Assembly (NCBI RefSeq): GCF_017104715.1
Contig: NZ_JAAGPI010000031.1
Span: 45,245-109,244, forward strand
Direction of reading: 5' to 3'
DNA from: Burkholderia sp. Ac-20365
GTDB lineage: Bacteria > Pseudomonadota > Gammaproteobacteria > Burkholderiales > Burkholderiaceae
DNA length: 64,000 nt
Below the pieces are notes generated by a model that saw only the letters and a program-made list of their open reading frames with translations, was not told where the DNA came from and ran no database searches. Of the stretch, positions 34,705 through 43,791 are shown in pieces (the first letter of the stretch is position 1; every line of letters starts with the position of its first letter). A program made the translations under genes and the position numbers.

Positions 34705-35334
34705 TCAGCTTTCGCCGCTGTTGCCGTCGCCGTCGCTGGGCGTGCCGTTCGGGCGTTTGGGCGAACTGAAGTACATCGCGACTCGCGCCGCGCGCTTGCC
34801 TGCCGCGACCTTGTTCGCGGCGCTCCATGCTTCCGTGGCCTGTTGCTTGGTCGACTTCGCGGGTTCATCCACCTGCGGCGCGACAACGGGCGGCGCGCGT
34901 TTGCCCGTGCGTTCGATCCACAGTTTCTCGAACGCACCTTCAGCCATCGGCTTTATCGAGATGCCGGAGGTTTGCGCGTCCCACGTCTGCACGGAGAACG
35001 GATGCTTGCGCAGTTCGTCGCGAGTCACGACGACTTCATGATGCGCATCGACCAGATAGTCGTAGACGAAATCGACGCACAGGCGGTAGCCGCGTTTCTT
35101 GGTCGCGTCGGGCATCTCGTACGGCGCACGCGTCACGTAGCCGGACGCGAACACGCCTTTCGGCTCTAGCGTGACGCGGTGGATGAACACGCGGTCGCCG
35201 GGCAGGATGCTGCGCGAGTGGCCGCAGCCCCAGACATCGGTGACGGCTTCGCCTGCCGAGACGCGTTTCGCCACGTCGGGCAACTCGGGCCACGGCCACT
35301 TCTTCGGGCTCCAGATCAGCAGAAAGGCGGTCAT
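34705..35334 (-). CDS. EVE/PUA-like domain protein, function unknown
   Basis: A 209-residue protein. The first 140 residues (FLLIWSPKKWPWPELPDVAK, then WGCGHSRSILPGDRVFIHRVT and KGVFASGYVTRAPYE) resemble EVE-type PUA-like folds, best known as modified-base readers in restriction or RNA-related proteins. The remaining tail is Ala/Lys-rich and ends in a Ser/Gly/Asp stretch, probably disordered. No nuclease domain is fused. I assign the fold only on motif resemblance, so treat it as hypothetical. Confidence 0.6.
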   Translation of the reverse strand: MTAFLLIWSPKKWPWPELPDVAKRVSAGEAVTDVWGCGHSRSILPGDRVFIHRVTLEPKGVFASGYVTRAPYEMPDATKKRGYRLCVDFVYDYLVDAHHEVVVTRDELRKHPFSVQTWDAQTSGISIKPMAEGAFEKLWIERTGKRAPPVVAPQVDEPAKSTKQQATEAWSAANKVAAGKRAARVAMYFSSPKRPNGTPSDGDGNSGES

Positions 35335-35528
35335 CTGGTTCGGATACCGGTATCGACAGAACGGACGGCCAGCTTAACCGAAAAGGCGAAGAAAGCCCGT
35401 TCAGGGCCGCTGCCGGGCGGGGCTAATGCAGGTGTCGGGTACAATCAGGGGCCGTATCCTGCAGCGCTGCATGGCCCGCTGGGTCCAGCATCGGCCCGTC
35501 TTCGCGCGCTGCTTCTCACTGGAATCCC

Positions 35529-36752
35529 ATGTCTCACGACGTCAGATCCCGGCCGGATGCCCGGCTGATTCTGCTGCTCGGCGCGCTGGCCGCGTGCGGG
35601 CCGATTTCGATCGATATGTACCTGCCCAGCCTGCCGTCCATCACGCAGGCATTCAGCGTCAGCGCGGGCGCCGCGCAGGGCACGCTGACGAGCTTCATGC
35701 TTGGCTTCTCGGTCGGCATGTTGCTGTATGGACCGATGTCGGATGCGTATGGGCGCCGCCCCGTGCTGCTCGGCGGCATCATCATGTATACCCTGGCGAC
35801 GATTGCGTGCGCGGTGTCGCTGTCGATTGGCGCTCTGGTCACGTTCCGCTTTTTGCAGGCGCTCGGTGCGGGCGCGGCATCGGTGCTGGCGCGCGCAATC
35901 GCCCGAGACGCGCATGGACCGTCGGACGCTGCCCGCGTGCTGTCGATGCTCGCAATTGTGACGTCGATCGGGCCGTTGCTCGCGCCGCTGATCGGCGGGC
36001 AGTTGCTGCTGCTCGGCGGCTGGCGCGTCGTGTTCATCGCGCTGACGATCTTTGGCGCGATCTGCGCTGTTACTGCTTTTTTGCGAGTGCCGGAAACCTG
36101 GCCGCGCGAGAAGCGCGCGCACGGTGCGGTGCTGCAGTCGTTCGCTGCGTATGGCACCTTGCTCAGGGATCCCGTTACCTGGGGGCACATGCTGTGTGGG
36201 GGTATGGCGTTCGCGTCGATGTTCGCGTACATCACGGCGACGCCGTTCGTTTATATCGAATATTTTCATGTGTCCGCGCAGCACTATGGATTTCTGTTCG
36301 GGCTGAACATCGTCGGCATCATGCTCGGCAATTTCATCAACACGCGGGTTGTTGGGCGTACGGGGCCGCTGCCCATTATCTCGGCGGCTGCGATGATCAG
36401 TTTTGTCGCATCGCTGTTCGTGGCGGTGATGTGTCTGACGGGGTGGGGCGGGCTGTGGTCGATCGTTGCCGGTCTGTTTTTTGTCGTGGGCGTGGTTGGG
36501 CTGTTGTCGGCGAATTGCACGACTGATCTGATGCATCGCTATCCGCGGAATGCGGGCGCGGCGGCGGCTGTGTTTGGCGCGATGCAGCTTGCGCTTGGGG
36601 CGTTGTCGAGTTTTGCTGTTGGCCTGTGGCACGACGGCTCGCCGCGTGGGATGGGGGTGACGATTGCTGTGGCTGGGTCGTTGTGTTTTGTGGGGAGAGG
36701 GTTGGTGGTGCGGTGGCATTCGAGGGCGGCGGTTGGCGCCGCTCGCAGTTAA
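35529..36752 (+). CDS. Bcr/CflA family MFS drug-efflux transporter
   Basis: A 407-residue inner-membrane proton-coupled exporter with about 12 helices. PISIDMYLPSLPSI near the N terminus and YGPMSDAYGRRPVLLGG between the second and third helices are the Bcr/CflA signature, and RFLQALGAGAASVLARAIARD is motif-C-like. It probably exports drugs or metabolites such as bicyclomycin-like compounds; the true substrate is unknown. The 3' end abuts palindromic repeat copy 2. Confidence 0.87.
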   Translation: MSHDVRSRPDARLILLLGALAACGPISIDMYLPSLPSITQAFSVSAGAAQGTLTSFMLGFSVGMLLYGPMSDAYGRRPVLLGGIIMYTLATIACAVSLSIGALVTFRFLQALGAGAASVLARAIARDAHGPSDAARVLSMLAIVTSIGPLLAPLIGGQLLLLGGWRVVFIALTIFGAICAVTAFLRVPETWPREKRAHGAVLQSFAAYGTLLRDPVTWGHMLCGGMAFASMFAYITATPFVYIEYFHVSAQHYGFLFGLNIVGIMLGNFINTRVVGRTGPLPIISAAAMISFVASLFVAVMCLTGWGGLWSIVAGLFFVVGVVGLLSANCTTDLMHRYPRNAGAAAAVFGAMQLALGALSSFAVGLWHDGSPRGMGVTIAVAGSLCFVGRGLVVRWHSRAAVGAARS

Positions 36753-36754
36753 GG

Positions 36755-37510
36755 TTTTGTTTTTGTGTCTGCGACGCTGGTTTAGTTTGCTTGTGTTTTG
36801 CGCTGGCATCCGCGATGCGCCTACGCGGCGCAGGCGTTGCCCCTGTGCGGGGCGGCACTTACTTTCTTTGCCGCCGCAAAGAAAGTAAGCAAAGAAAGCG
36901 GGCTAACACCGCCCGTTCTTGACCACCGCCTGAGGGCCCCCAACGGTTCCTCCGCTTCATACGGCAACCTCTCAGTCACCGCCCGTTGCCAACGCTCAGA
37001 ACGTGCGCCTCACCCACTTCAATCACCCGTAGCGCAGCAACCGGCAGCGACTGGTTACGGCCGCCCAGGTGGCAAACTGTGTGTAGGTCGTAGTACTTCA
37101 CGCCTCAGCGCTCCTACGACACCGATCGTGCTTCCGAGCCGCGATCTTGGTTTTTAGTCCGGAGTGAAGCGCATACGCCGCGACAGCCGACACACAGTTT
37201 GCCGCTATAGAACGTGGGAGATTTGATCGCGCACGCGGCGACGCAGGCGTGCGAAGCGGGTGAGGCGCTCAATAAGAGCGTTGGCAGCGGGCATCGAGAA
37301 GGGAGATGCCTCGAACGGGACGGGGCCGTTGGGGGCCCGTGGGCAAAGAGAAGAACTAGCGGTGTTCAGCGGCTTTCTTTTGCCTACTTTTCTTTGCCGC
37401 GGCAAAGAAAAGTAGGTGCCGCCCCGCACAGGGGCAACGCGTGAAGCACGATGGCAAATCGCGGATGCCAGCGCAACGACAAAAACACCACCCCAGCACC
37501 GCAAAAACAA
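36755..37510. repeat. Giant imperfect palindromic repeat, copy 2
   Basis: This second copy of the repeat fills the gap between the convergent genes bcr and glk-hexR. A 24-base block (36834-36857) is inverted exactly at 37417-37440. The left hairpin has 14-base arms around CGCC at 36858-36889 and is identical to copy 1. The perfect 34-base palindrome is at 37383-37416. GGCAAACTGTGTGT (37071-37084) is inverted at 37190-37203. The outer ends and the hairpins are well conserved between copies, while the middle of the arms differs by substitutions and small indels. Short open frames inside look artefactual. Confidence 0.85.
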
Positions 37511-37531
37511 ACCAAAACAAACCAAAAAACC

Positions 37532-39451
37532 TTAATCCTTCGGCGACGCCGCAGCCCCATGACTAAGCCAATCAAGCACAGCCGACGTATCCTCATCGGC
37601 ACCCTTGCGTGCCTTGGTCACAGCAGTGCTGACCTCCGACGAAGTCGGCGCAGCCCGTCGAATGGCCACGCCGACGGCCAGGATATCGATCATCAACAGA
37701 TGCAAAACCCGCGAAATCATCGACAACTGCGACTCGCGAATCTCGATGTGATCGGTTTCCAGCGCAACCGTCGCGCGCTTGGCCAGCGGCGTATTGCTCG
37801 ACGTGATTGCAATCACCTTCGCGCCAGCCTGCATCGCTACTTCAAGCACACGCAGCAGTTCAGGCGCACGACCTGACTTCGACACGGCAACAATCACATC
37901 ACCCTTGCCCAGCAAAGCAGCCGAAGCCGCCTGCATATACAGATCGCCGTAGGCAATAGTCGGAATGCCAAAGCGGAAGAACTTGTAATGCGCGTCCTGC
38001 GCGACGATGTTCGAATTGCCGAGACCATAGAACTCGATGCGCCGAGCGCTGTTCAACAGATCGATCGCCGCTTCGACATGCTCGAAATTCAGGTGCTCGC
38101 GCAGCTGCAGAATCGCTGAGACAGTGTTATCCAGCACCTTCGCGCCGAAGTCCGTCGCGGTATCGCCGAGATGAACCTGGCTGTGCGACACGGGAATCGT
38201 GCCCGTCAAGCCCGTCGCCAGCTTCAGCTTGAAATCGGACAGACCCTGACAGCCGAGCGAACGGCAGAAGCGGATCACCGTCGGCTGGCTCACGTCGGCC
38301 TTGCGCGCGATATCGACGATCGGATCGTTGATGATCGAACGCGGATGATTCAGCGCGAGATCGGCGACGCGTCGCTCAGCAGGCGTCAGCGCATCGCGCA
38401 TCTGCCGGATGCGCTCGAACACCGCCGACGAACTGCCGCCCGCGCGATTCGACAACTGCTCCGCGAGAATCGCCGACACGCCGAGAAACGCCGGATACTC
38501 CGCCGTGATCACGTAAGTCGGCACGTTCTTCAGATACGCCTCGAAGCGCCCCTTTGCCTCGAAACGCTGACGGAACGACGAGCGCGCGAACACTTCGCCC
38601 AGACGCGGCACCACGCCGCCGCCGATATAAATACCGCCCAGCGAACCCAGCGTCACTGCGATATTGCCGGCGAACGTGCCGAGAATGCCGCAGAACACAT
38701 CGATGGTTTCAGCCGCCAGCGGATCGCCGTCGAGTCCCTTCTTCACGATCTCCGAGACTTCGATCGTCGCCGGCACGCGCTTCTTGTCACGTTGCGCCAG
38801 CGCGCGATAGATCACTTCGATCCCCGGACCCGCCGCCACGCGTTCGAACGACACGTGCGACCACTTCTTGCGCGCGTACTGCAGCACGAGGTCTTCGCGC
38901 TCGTCCATCGGTGCGAACGTCGCGTGGCCGCCTTCGCTGCCGAGTGCAATCCAGCGGTCGTCGGCGGGAATCAGGCCCGACACGCCCATGCCCGTGCCCG
39001 GACCGAGCAGGCCGATCACGCTGTTCTGACGACGCGTGCCGCCACCGACCTGCACGCGCTGCGCATCCGTCAGACCCGGTAGGGCCATTGCCAGTGCGGT
39101 GAAGTCGTTCACGACGAGCAGCGTATCGAAGCCCAGCGCGCGGCGCGTGCCTTCGATCGAGAAGGTCCAGTCGTGATTGGTCATGCTGACCTGATCTCCA
39201 TCGACCGGGTTTGCAATCGCAATCGCCGCATGATTCACGCGGCCGATCTTGGTGTCCTTCAGATACTTCTTGATGACTTCCGCAACGCCCGGATACTCCG
39301 CGCACGGATAGACGAGAACCTGCGTGATTTCGCCGGGACCGGTTTCAAGCGCGAAGCGCGCATTGGTGCCGCCGATGTCGGCGAGCAGCCTCGGTCCGTC
39401 GGCGTGCTGTCCCGCGCCGGGCACAGTCTTAGTTTGCACACCAGTAGACAT
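37532..39451 (-). CDS. glk: Bifunctional glucokinase / HexR-type RpiR regulator
   Basis: A 639-residue fusion. The N-terminal glucokinase (about 1-335) has LLADIGGTNARFAL, LLGPGTGMGVSG and an ATPase fold with GGVVPRLGEVF. A linker leads into an RpiR/HexR domain: a helix-turn-helix (about 355-425, DIARKADVSQPTVIRFCRSLG) and a sugar-isomerase SIS domain (about 465-600, EFYGLGNSNIVAQD, VAVSKSGRAPELLR). The second half is expected to bind KDPG or a related phosphosugar and repress glucose genes. Its start overlaps the pgl stop by 23 bases. A HexR-type operator lies upstream of zwf. Confidence 0.93.
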   Translation of the reverse strand: MSTGVQTKTVPGAGQHADGPRLLADIGGTNARFALETGPGEITQVLVYPCAEYPGVAEVIKKYLKDTKIGRVNHAAIAIANPVDGDQVSMTNHDWTFSIEGTRRALGFDTLLVVNDFTALAMALPGLTDAQRVQVGGGTRRQNSVIGLLGPGTGMGVSGLIPADDRWIALGSEGGHATFAPMDEREDLVLQYARKKWSHVSFERVAAGPGIEVIYRALAQRDKKRVPATIEVSEIVKKGLDGDPLAAETIDVFCGILGTFAGNIAVTLGSLGGIYIGGGVVPRLGEVFARSSFRQRFEAKGRFEAYLKNVPTYVITAEYPAFLGVSAILAEQLSNRAGGSSSAVFERIRQMRDALTPAERRVADLALNHPRSIINDPIVDIARKADVSQPTVIRFCRSLGCQGLSDFKLKLATGLTGTIPVSHSQVHLGDTATDFGAKVLDNTVSAILQLREHLNFEHVEAAIDLLNSARRIEFYGLGNSNIVAQDAHYKFFRFGIPTIAYGDLYMQAASAALLGKGDVIVAVSKSGRAPELLRVLEVAMQAGAKVIAITSSNTPLAKRATVALETDHIEIRESQLSMISRVLHLLMIDILAVGVAIRRAAPTSSEVSTAVTKARKGADEDTSAVLDWLSHGAAASPKD

Positions 39452-40136
39452 CGAGTCTCACTCCCTTGTCGTTCGCCAGCGTCGAGATGGCATTTTTTTG
39501 TGGGGCGGCTGCGGCGGCATTGAGCACGTCGAGCTTTTTCTGACCGGCGATCAGCAGGAACAGCCGGTCGACTTTCTTCAAGGCGGACATCGACCAGCTC
39601 ACGCGCGCATGCGGCGCGGCGCCGGGATGCACGGCGACGAACGGCTCGGCTGTCGAGATCGCGTGCTCCCATTCGGGCGCGTCCGCAAAAATCGATGCCG
39701 TGTGGCCGTCTTCGCCCATGCCGAGCACGGCGACGTCGGGCAGATGACGATCGCCGCTCGCGATTTCGCCGTTCAATGCGGCGACGTACGCATCGAGCGA
39801 TTGCGCCGTGTCCACCAGCGGCAGGAAGGCGGCGTCACGCGCGGCATGCTGCAACAGCGTTTCGCGCGCGAGGCGGGCGTTGCTGGCGCTATCCGTATCG
39901 GGCACCCAGCGGTCGTCGACGAGCGTCACGGCAATGCGCTTCCAGTCGAACGGCTGCGTGGACAGGGTTTGCAGAAACGGACGCGGACTCGTGCCGCCGG
40001 ACACTGCAAGCGTCGTCGGGCGGGCGCGGGTCGCGCTCGCACCGGCGGCGAGCGACGCATGTAACGCGTCGCCGACCGCCTTCGCCAGCGCGTCGGATTG
40101 GGCGCGCGGGTCGTCGAAAGCGTGAAGCTCGATCAC
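39429..40136 (-). CDS. pgl: 6-phosphogluconolactonase
   Basis: A 235-residue lactonase hydrolysing 6-phosphogluconolactone, in the NagB/RpiA superfamily DevB type. VTLVDDRWVPDTDSASNARLARETLLQ and AVLGMGEDGHTASIFADAP are the family hallmarks. It starts 248 bases after zwf and overlaps glk by 23 bases, so the three genes run in pathway order. Confidence 0.92.
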   Translation of the reverse strand: MIELHAFDDPRAQSDALAKAVGDALHASLAAGASATRARPTTLAVSGGTSPRPFLQTLSTQPFDWKRIAVTLVDDRWVPDTDSASNARLARETLLQHAARDAAFLPLVDTAQSLDAYVAALNGEIASGDRHLPDVAVLGMGEDGHTASIFADAPEWEHAISTAEPFVAVHPGAAPHARVSWSMSALKKVDRLFLLIAGQKKLDVLNAAAAAPQKNAISTLANDKGVRLDVYWCAN

Positions 40137-40384
40137 TTCTCCTCCATGCTGCTTTCTTTGTTTGATCTGAAGTGCGGCGGGGCGACGGCGGTTATCGGCT
40201 GGAGCCGCTGTCGACGTGTCCCGCTGCTGTCGTGACCTGCACGTTGCCCGGTCCGACGGTTCATGCTGTGTTCAACGCAGTGTTCAATACTTGCTGCAAA
40301 GGCGCGCTGCGAGCCAAAAGAGAATGATCGCAGGACAAAACAAAACGCGCCTCTCAAACGTCACTCGCGTCGCGTCAATTCACA

Positions 40385-41842
40385 TCAATTCTCTTCTTCG
40401 AGCCAGCAGGTGCCGTGCTGCGCAAGCATCGCGCTCGACGCGGCCGGTCCCCACGTGCCCGCTGCGTATGGCTTCGGTTTGCCCGACGCGGCCCATTCGT
40501 TGAGGATCGGTTCGACCCACTTCCATGCCGCTTCCTGTTCGTCGCGACGCACGAAGAGGGCAAGACGTCCGTTGATCACGTCGAGCAGCAGACGTTGATA
40601 CGCCTCCATCTGGCCTTCCTTGAAGAACTGGTCGAAGGCGAGATCGAGGTGGACGCTCGACAGATTCATCCCTTCGCCCGGCTTCTTCGCGAGGCAATAG
40701 AGGCGAATCGTTTCGTTCGGTTGCAGGCGGATCACCAGGCGGTTCGCGCCCGCGCGCAACGCGGAAGCACCGAGCGCCGAATGCGGCACTGCACGAAAGT
40801 TCACGACGATTTCCGCGACGCGGTCAGCCAACCGCTTGCCCGTGCGCAGGAAGAAGGGGACACCCGCCCAGCGCCAGTTTTCGATCTCGACCTTCAGCGC
40901 GACGAAGGTTTCTGTCGCGCTGTCGGGCTTCACGCCGTGTTCGGTTGCATACGCGGGCACCGAAGTACCGCGAATCACACCCGCGTGATACTGGCCGCGC
41001 ACGGCGACCTTGCTGATGTCGCGCGGATCGATCGGCTTCAGGGCGCGCAGCACGCGCAGCTTTTCATCGCGAACAGAGTCGGAATCCATCGAATGCGGCG
41101 GTTCCATTGCGACGATCGAAAGCAGTTGCAGCAAATGGTTTTGAACCATGTCGCGCAACGCGCCCGTGTTGTCGTAGAAGTCGCCGCGTGCTTCGACGCC
41201 GAGTTCTTCCGCAATCGTGATCTGGATGCTCTCGACCCACTCGCGACGCCACAGCGGCTCAAACAATGCATTGCCGAAGCGCAGCGCCAGCAGGTTCTGC
41301 ACGGGCTCTTTGCCGAGATAGTGGTCGATACGATAGATCTGCTCTTCGGCGAAGATCTCGCCGACCGCATCGTTGATCGCATTCGACGAACGCAGATCGT
41401 AGCCAAGCGGCTTCTCGAGCACGATGCGCGCATTCTCGTTCAACCCGACGGATGCGAGCGCGCGGCAGATCGGCACGAACAGCGACGGACCCGTCGCCAG
41501 ATAGAACACGCGTGTGCCCGAATGATCTTGCAGTGCATCACGCAGCTTCACGAAGTCTTCGGCCTTGCCGAGATCGAGCTTCACATACTCGATGCGATCG
41601 ATAAAGCTCGCCCACGCGCTTTCATCGAGACCGCTCTTCGCGACGTGCGCCTTCACATGTTCATTGACCCATTGCAGATAGCTCGCGCGGTCGTCTTCAT
41701 GACGCGCGACAGCGACGATCTTGCCGCTCGCTGCGAGCATGCCCGCACGGTGCGCTTCATACAGAGCCGGGAGGATCTTGCGCATCGACAGATCGCCGGT
41801 TCCGCCGAAGAGAACGAAGGTGAAGCTAGAGTCGGTTTGCAT
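40385..41842 (-). CDS. zwf: Glucose-6-phosphate 1-dehydrogenase
   Basis: A 485-residue NADP-dependent dehydrogenase opening the oxidative pentose phosphate and Entner-Doudoroff routes. FVLFGGTGDLSMRKILPALY near the start binds NADP, and RIDHYLGKEPVQN contains the substrate-binding Lys-His region. The ATG at 41842 (MQTDSS) has GGAG upstream; the frame to 41908 would begin inside the promoter. It is first in a zwf-pgl-glk-hexR unit driven from the HexR-controlled divergent promoter. Confidence 0.95.
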   Translation of the reverse strand: MQTDSSFTFVLFGGTGDLSMRKILPALYEAHRAGMLAASGKIVAVARHEDDRASYLQWVNEHVKAHVAKSGLDESAWASFIDRIEYVKLDLGKAEDFVKLRDALQDHSGTRVFYLATGPSLFVPICRALASVGLNENARIVLEKPLGYDLRSSNAINDAVGEIFAEEQIYRIDHYLGKEPVQNLLALRFGNALFEPLWRREWVESIQITIAEELGVEARGDFYDNTGALRDMVQNHLLQLLSIVAMEPPHSMDSDSVRDEKLRVLRALKPIDPRDISKVAVRGQYHAGVIRGTSVPAYATEHGVKPDSATETFVALKVEIENWRWAGVPFFLRTGKRLADRVAEIVVNFRAVPHSALGASALRAGANRLVIRLQPNETIRLYCLAKKPGEGMNLSSVHLDLAFDQFFKEGQMEAYQRLLLDVINGRLALFVRRDEQEAAWKWVEPILNEWAASGKPKPYAAGTWGPAASSAMLAQHGTCWLEEEN

Positions 41843-41901
41843 GCGTCTCCGGGGGTATCTGATGGGCCTTGTAAGGCGCCCGTAGTCCGATAAAATTTTT
41901 T

Positions 41902-41930
41902 TTGACACTGAATTGTAGTTTAACTACAAT
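41902..41930 (+). promoter_or_regulatory. Promoter toward the gts genes
   Basis: A perfect -35 TTGACA (41902-41907) and -10 TACAAT (41925-41930) are spaced by 17 bases. The HexR operator overlaps the spacer and -10. The implied 5' leader before the substrate-binding gene is about 430 bases. Confidence 0.7.
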
Positions 41931-41939
41931 CCAAATCAA
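41912..41939 (-). promoter_or_regulatory. Promoter toward zwf
   Basis: On the minus strand, TTGATT (41939-41934) and TACAAT (41917-41912) are spaced by 16 bases and overlap the plus-strand promoter and the HexR palindrome. The implied leader before zwf is about 60 bases. Confidence 0.55.
41913..41929. promoter_or_regulatory. HexR-type operator
   Basis: TTGTAGTTTAACTACAA is a perfect palindrome around one central base. Its inner 15 bases match the published HexR consensus TGTARTTWWAYTACA at every position. It overlaps the -10 regions of both divergent promoters, so binding would block both. The cognate protein is the C-terminal half of the glk fusion. Confidence 0.8.
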
Positions 41940-41947
41940 GAGGTAAC

Positions 41948-42010
41948 GTGAATTCGATGAAAAAAGCGTGCGGGGCTTGTGAACAAGCGCCTTTTCGCGG
42001 GTGCACGTAG
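41948..42010 (+). CDS. Candidate leader peptide, 20 residues, Cys-rich
   Basis: A GTG (41948) or internal ATG (41957) follows AAGAGG at the very start of the predicted gts transcript. The encoded peptide VNSMKKACGACEQAPFRGCT has three cysteines. It could be a leader peptide of the long gts leader, or chance. There is no homology evidence. Confidence 0.25.
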   Translation: MNSMKKACGACEQAPFRGCT

Positions 42011-42370
42011 CTTCCCCGCATGTTAATGGACAACGCGTTCCGGCATGCGCCAGCGTGCCTTTGAGCGCGGCGCAGCATCACGGAGACAGTCGTTTTCAGC
42101 GAATGACGTGCGCGGACACCTCGAGTCTGCAACGCGCCGCAGTCAGAAGGCGGAGCAGGCAAAAATCAAAAGAGGAGACAGTTCTTGCATCGCAAACCAC
42201 TCATCTCTTGAGCGTCACGCGGCCGAACCTCGGCACGCTGGCACATCCACATCATCGTGTGCCTGTCCGACGCTCGACCGTCCTTCGCATTGCCTGTTTG
42301 ACCAACCATCACACCCTGGTGACATCAGGGGCCACTCGTTTTTAGTTCAGGTGTCTGGAGGAGATAAGCA

Positions 42371-43618
42371 ATGAAATTCCGTGCGATCATGGGCGCCCTG
42401 TGCGCCGCAGGTCTGATGTGTGGCGTCGCCACGGCACAGGCGGCCGAATCGGTTGAAGTGCTGCACTGGTGGACGTCGGGCGGCGAATCGAAGGCCGTCG
42501 GCGTGCTGAAGGACGACCTGCAGAAGCAGGGTTACACGTGGAAGGACTTCGCGGTGGCAGGCGGCGCGGGCGCAGCGGCCATGACGGCACTGAAGACCCA
42601 GGTCATCTCGGGCAACGCGCCGAGCGCGGCTCAGATCAAGGGCCCGCTGATTCAGGACTGGGCATCGCAAGGCGTGCTGGTGAACATCGACTCCGTCGCT
42701 GGCGACTGGAAGAAGAACCTGCCGCCCGAAATCGACAAGATCATGCACGCAGACGGCCACTACGTCGCGGCGCCGTTCTCGGTGCACCGCGTCAACTGGC
42801 TGTACATCAACAAGGCAGCGCTCGACAAGGCAGGCGGCAAGGTGCCGACCACGTGGCCTGAGTTCTTCGCTGTCGCCGACAAGATGAAGGCAGCCGGCAT
42901 CCAGCCGATCGCAATGGGCGGCCAGCCGTGGCAGGACCTGACGCTGTGGGAAGACGTCGTGCTGTCGCAAGGCGCGGACTTCTACAAGAAGGCGCTGGTC
43001 GACCTCGACGAGAAGACGCTGACGTCGGACAAGATGCTTGGCGTGTTCGACACGGTCCGCAAGATCCAGGGTTACTTCGACAGCGGCCGCACGGGCCGTG
43101 ACTGGAACCTGGCAACGGCGATGGTCATCAATGGCAAGGCCGGCATGCAGTTCATGGGTGACTGGGCGAAGGGCGAGTTCGCGAACGCGAACAAGAAGTC
43201 CGGCTCGGACTACATCTGCGCCGCTGTGCCGGGCACGGAAAAGTCGTACACGTTCAACGTCGACTCGTTCGTGTTCTTCCAGCAGAAGGGCCAGAAGGCT
43301 GCAACGCCGGGTCAGCTCGCGCTCGCGAAGACCATCATGAGCCCGGAATTCCAGGAGCAGTTCAGCCTGTACAAGGGTTCCATCCCGGTCCGTCTGGGCG
43401 TCTCGATGGATAAATTCGACGACTGCGCGAAGAAGTCCTACGCTGATGAACAGGTGGCCATCAAGTCGGGCGGCTATGTGCCGTCGCTGGCTCACGGCAT
43501 GGCTCAGCCGGACGCAGCTGCTGGCGCAATCTCGGACGTCGTGACGAAGTTCATGAACTCGAATCAGGACTCCAAGAGCGCAGTTGCTGCACTCGCGAAG
43601 GCTGCGAAGACCAAGTAA
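42371..43618 (+). CDS. gtsA: Glucose/mannose-type ABC transporter substrate-binding protein
   Basis: A 415-residue periplasmic sugar-binding protein of ABC family 1. The signal peptide (MKFRAIMGALCAAGLMCGVA then TAQAA) is followed by EVLHWWTSGGESKAVGVLKDD, the typical opening of GtsA-like glucose binders. The segment DRV-WLYINKAALDKAGG is replaced here by HRVNWLYINKAALDKAGG, as in the family. GGAGGA precedes the ATG. It leads an ABC operon and faces the glucose enzyme genes, so glucose or a related hexose is the likely ligand. Confidence 0.9.
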   Translation: MKFRAIMGALCAAGLMCGVATAQAAESVEVLHWWTSGGESKAVGVLKDDLQKQGYTWKDFAVAGGAGAAAMTALKTQVISGNAPSAAQIKGPLIQDWASQGVLVNIDSVAGDWKKNLPPEIDKIMHADGHYVAAPFSVHRVNWLYINKAALDKAGGKVPTTWPEFFAVADKMKAAGIQPIAMGGQPWQDLTLWEDVVLSQGADFYKKALVDLDEKTLTSDKMLGVFDTVRKIQGYFDSGRTGRDWNLATAMVINGKAGMQFMGDWAKGEFANANKKSGSDYICAAVPGTEKSYTFNVDSFVFFQQKGQKAATPGQLALAKTIMSPEFQEQFSLYKGSIPVRLGVSMDKFDDCAKKSYADEQVAIKSGGYVPSLAHGMAQPDAAAGAISDVVTKFMNSNQDSKSAVAALAKAAKTK

Positions 43619-43791
43619 GGCAGTCGTAGCACAGTTGTAGCAGAACGGCCGGCGCGCATGATCTTTAATGACCTCATGAAAGACCCGTGCGCGCCGGACG
43701 ACGATGGTGCGATGCATGGTGCAATGCATCACCGCGCCTCTGCCGGTCCGGTGTCTGTCGATGCCGACGGTACAGTTCCAGGAGTCTCGTT

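Larger units (their letters stand above)
41843..42370. other. Divergent regulatory region, zwf to gts genes
   Basis: This 528-base region holds the HexR operator with overlapping promoters at 41902-41939 and then a long leader toward the gts genes. Longer open frames in the leader are without good ribosome-binding sites. A short hairpin, CCCTG / CAGGG, lies near 42312-42330 ahead of the substrate-binding gene. No other gene is supported. Confidence 0.6.

Noticed and set aside
31507..35169. 1220-codon open frame on the plus strand opposite the rib and hemL genes
   Set aside because: It is antisense to five clearly recognisable genes and is a typical artefact of high-GC codon use; its translation shows no domain.
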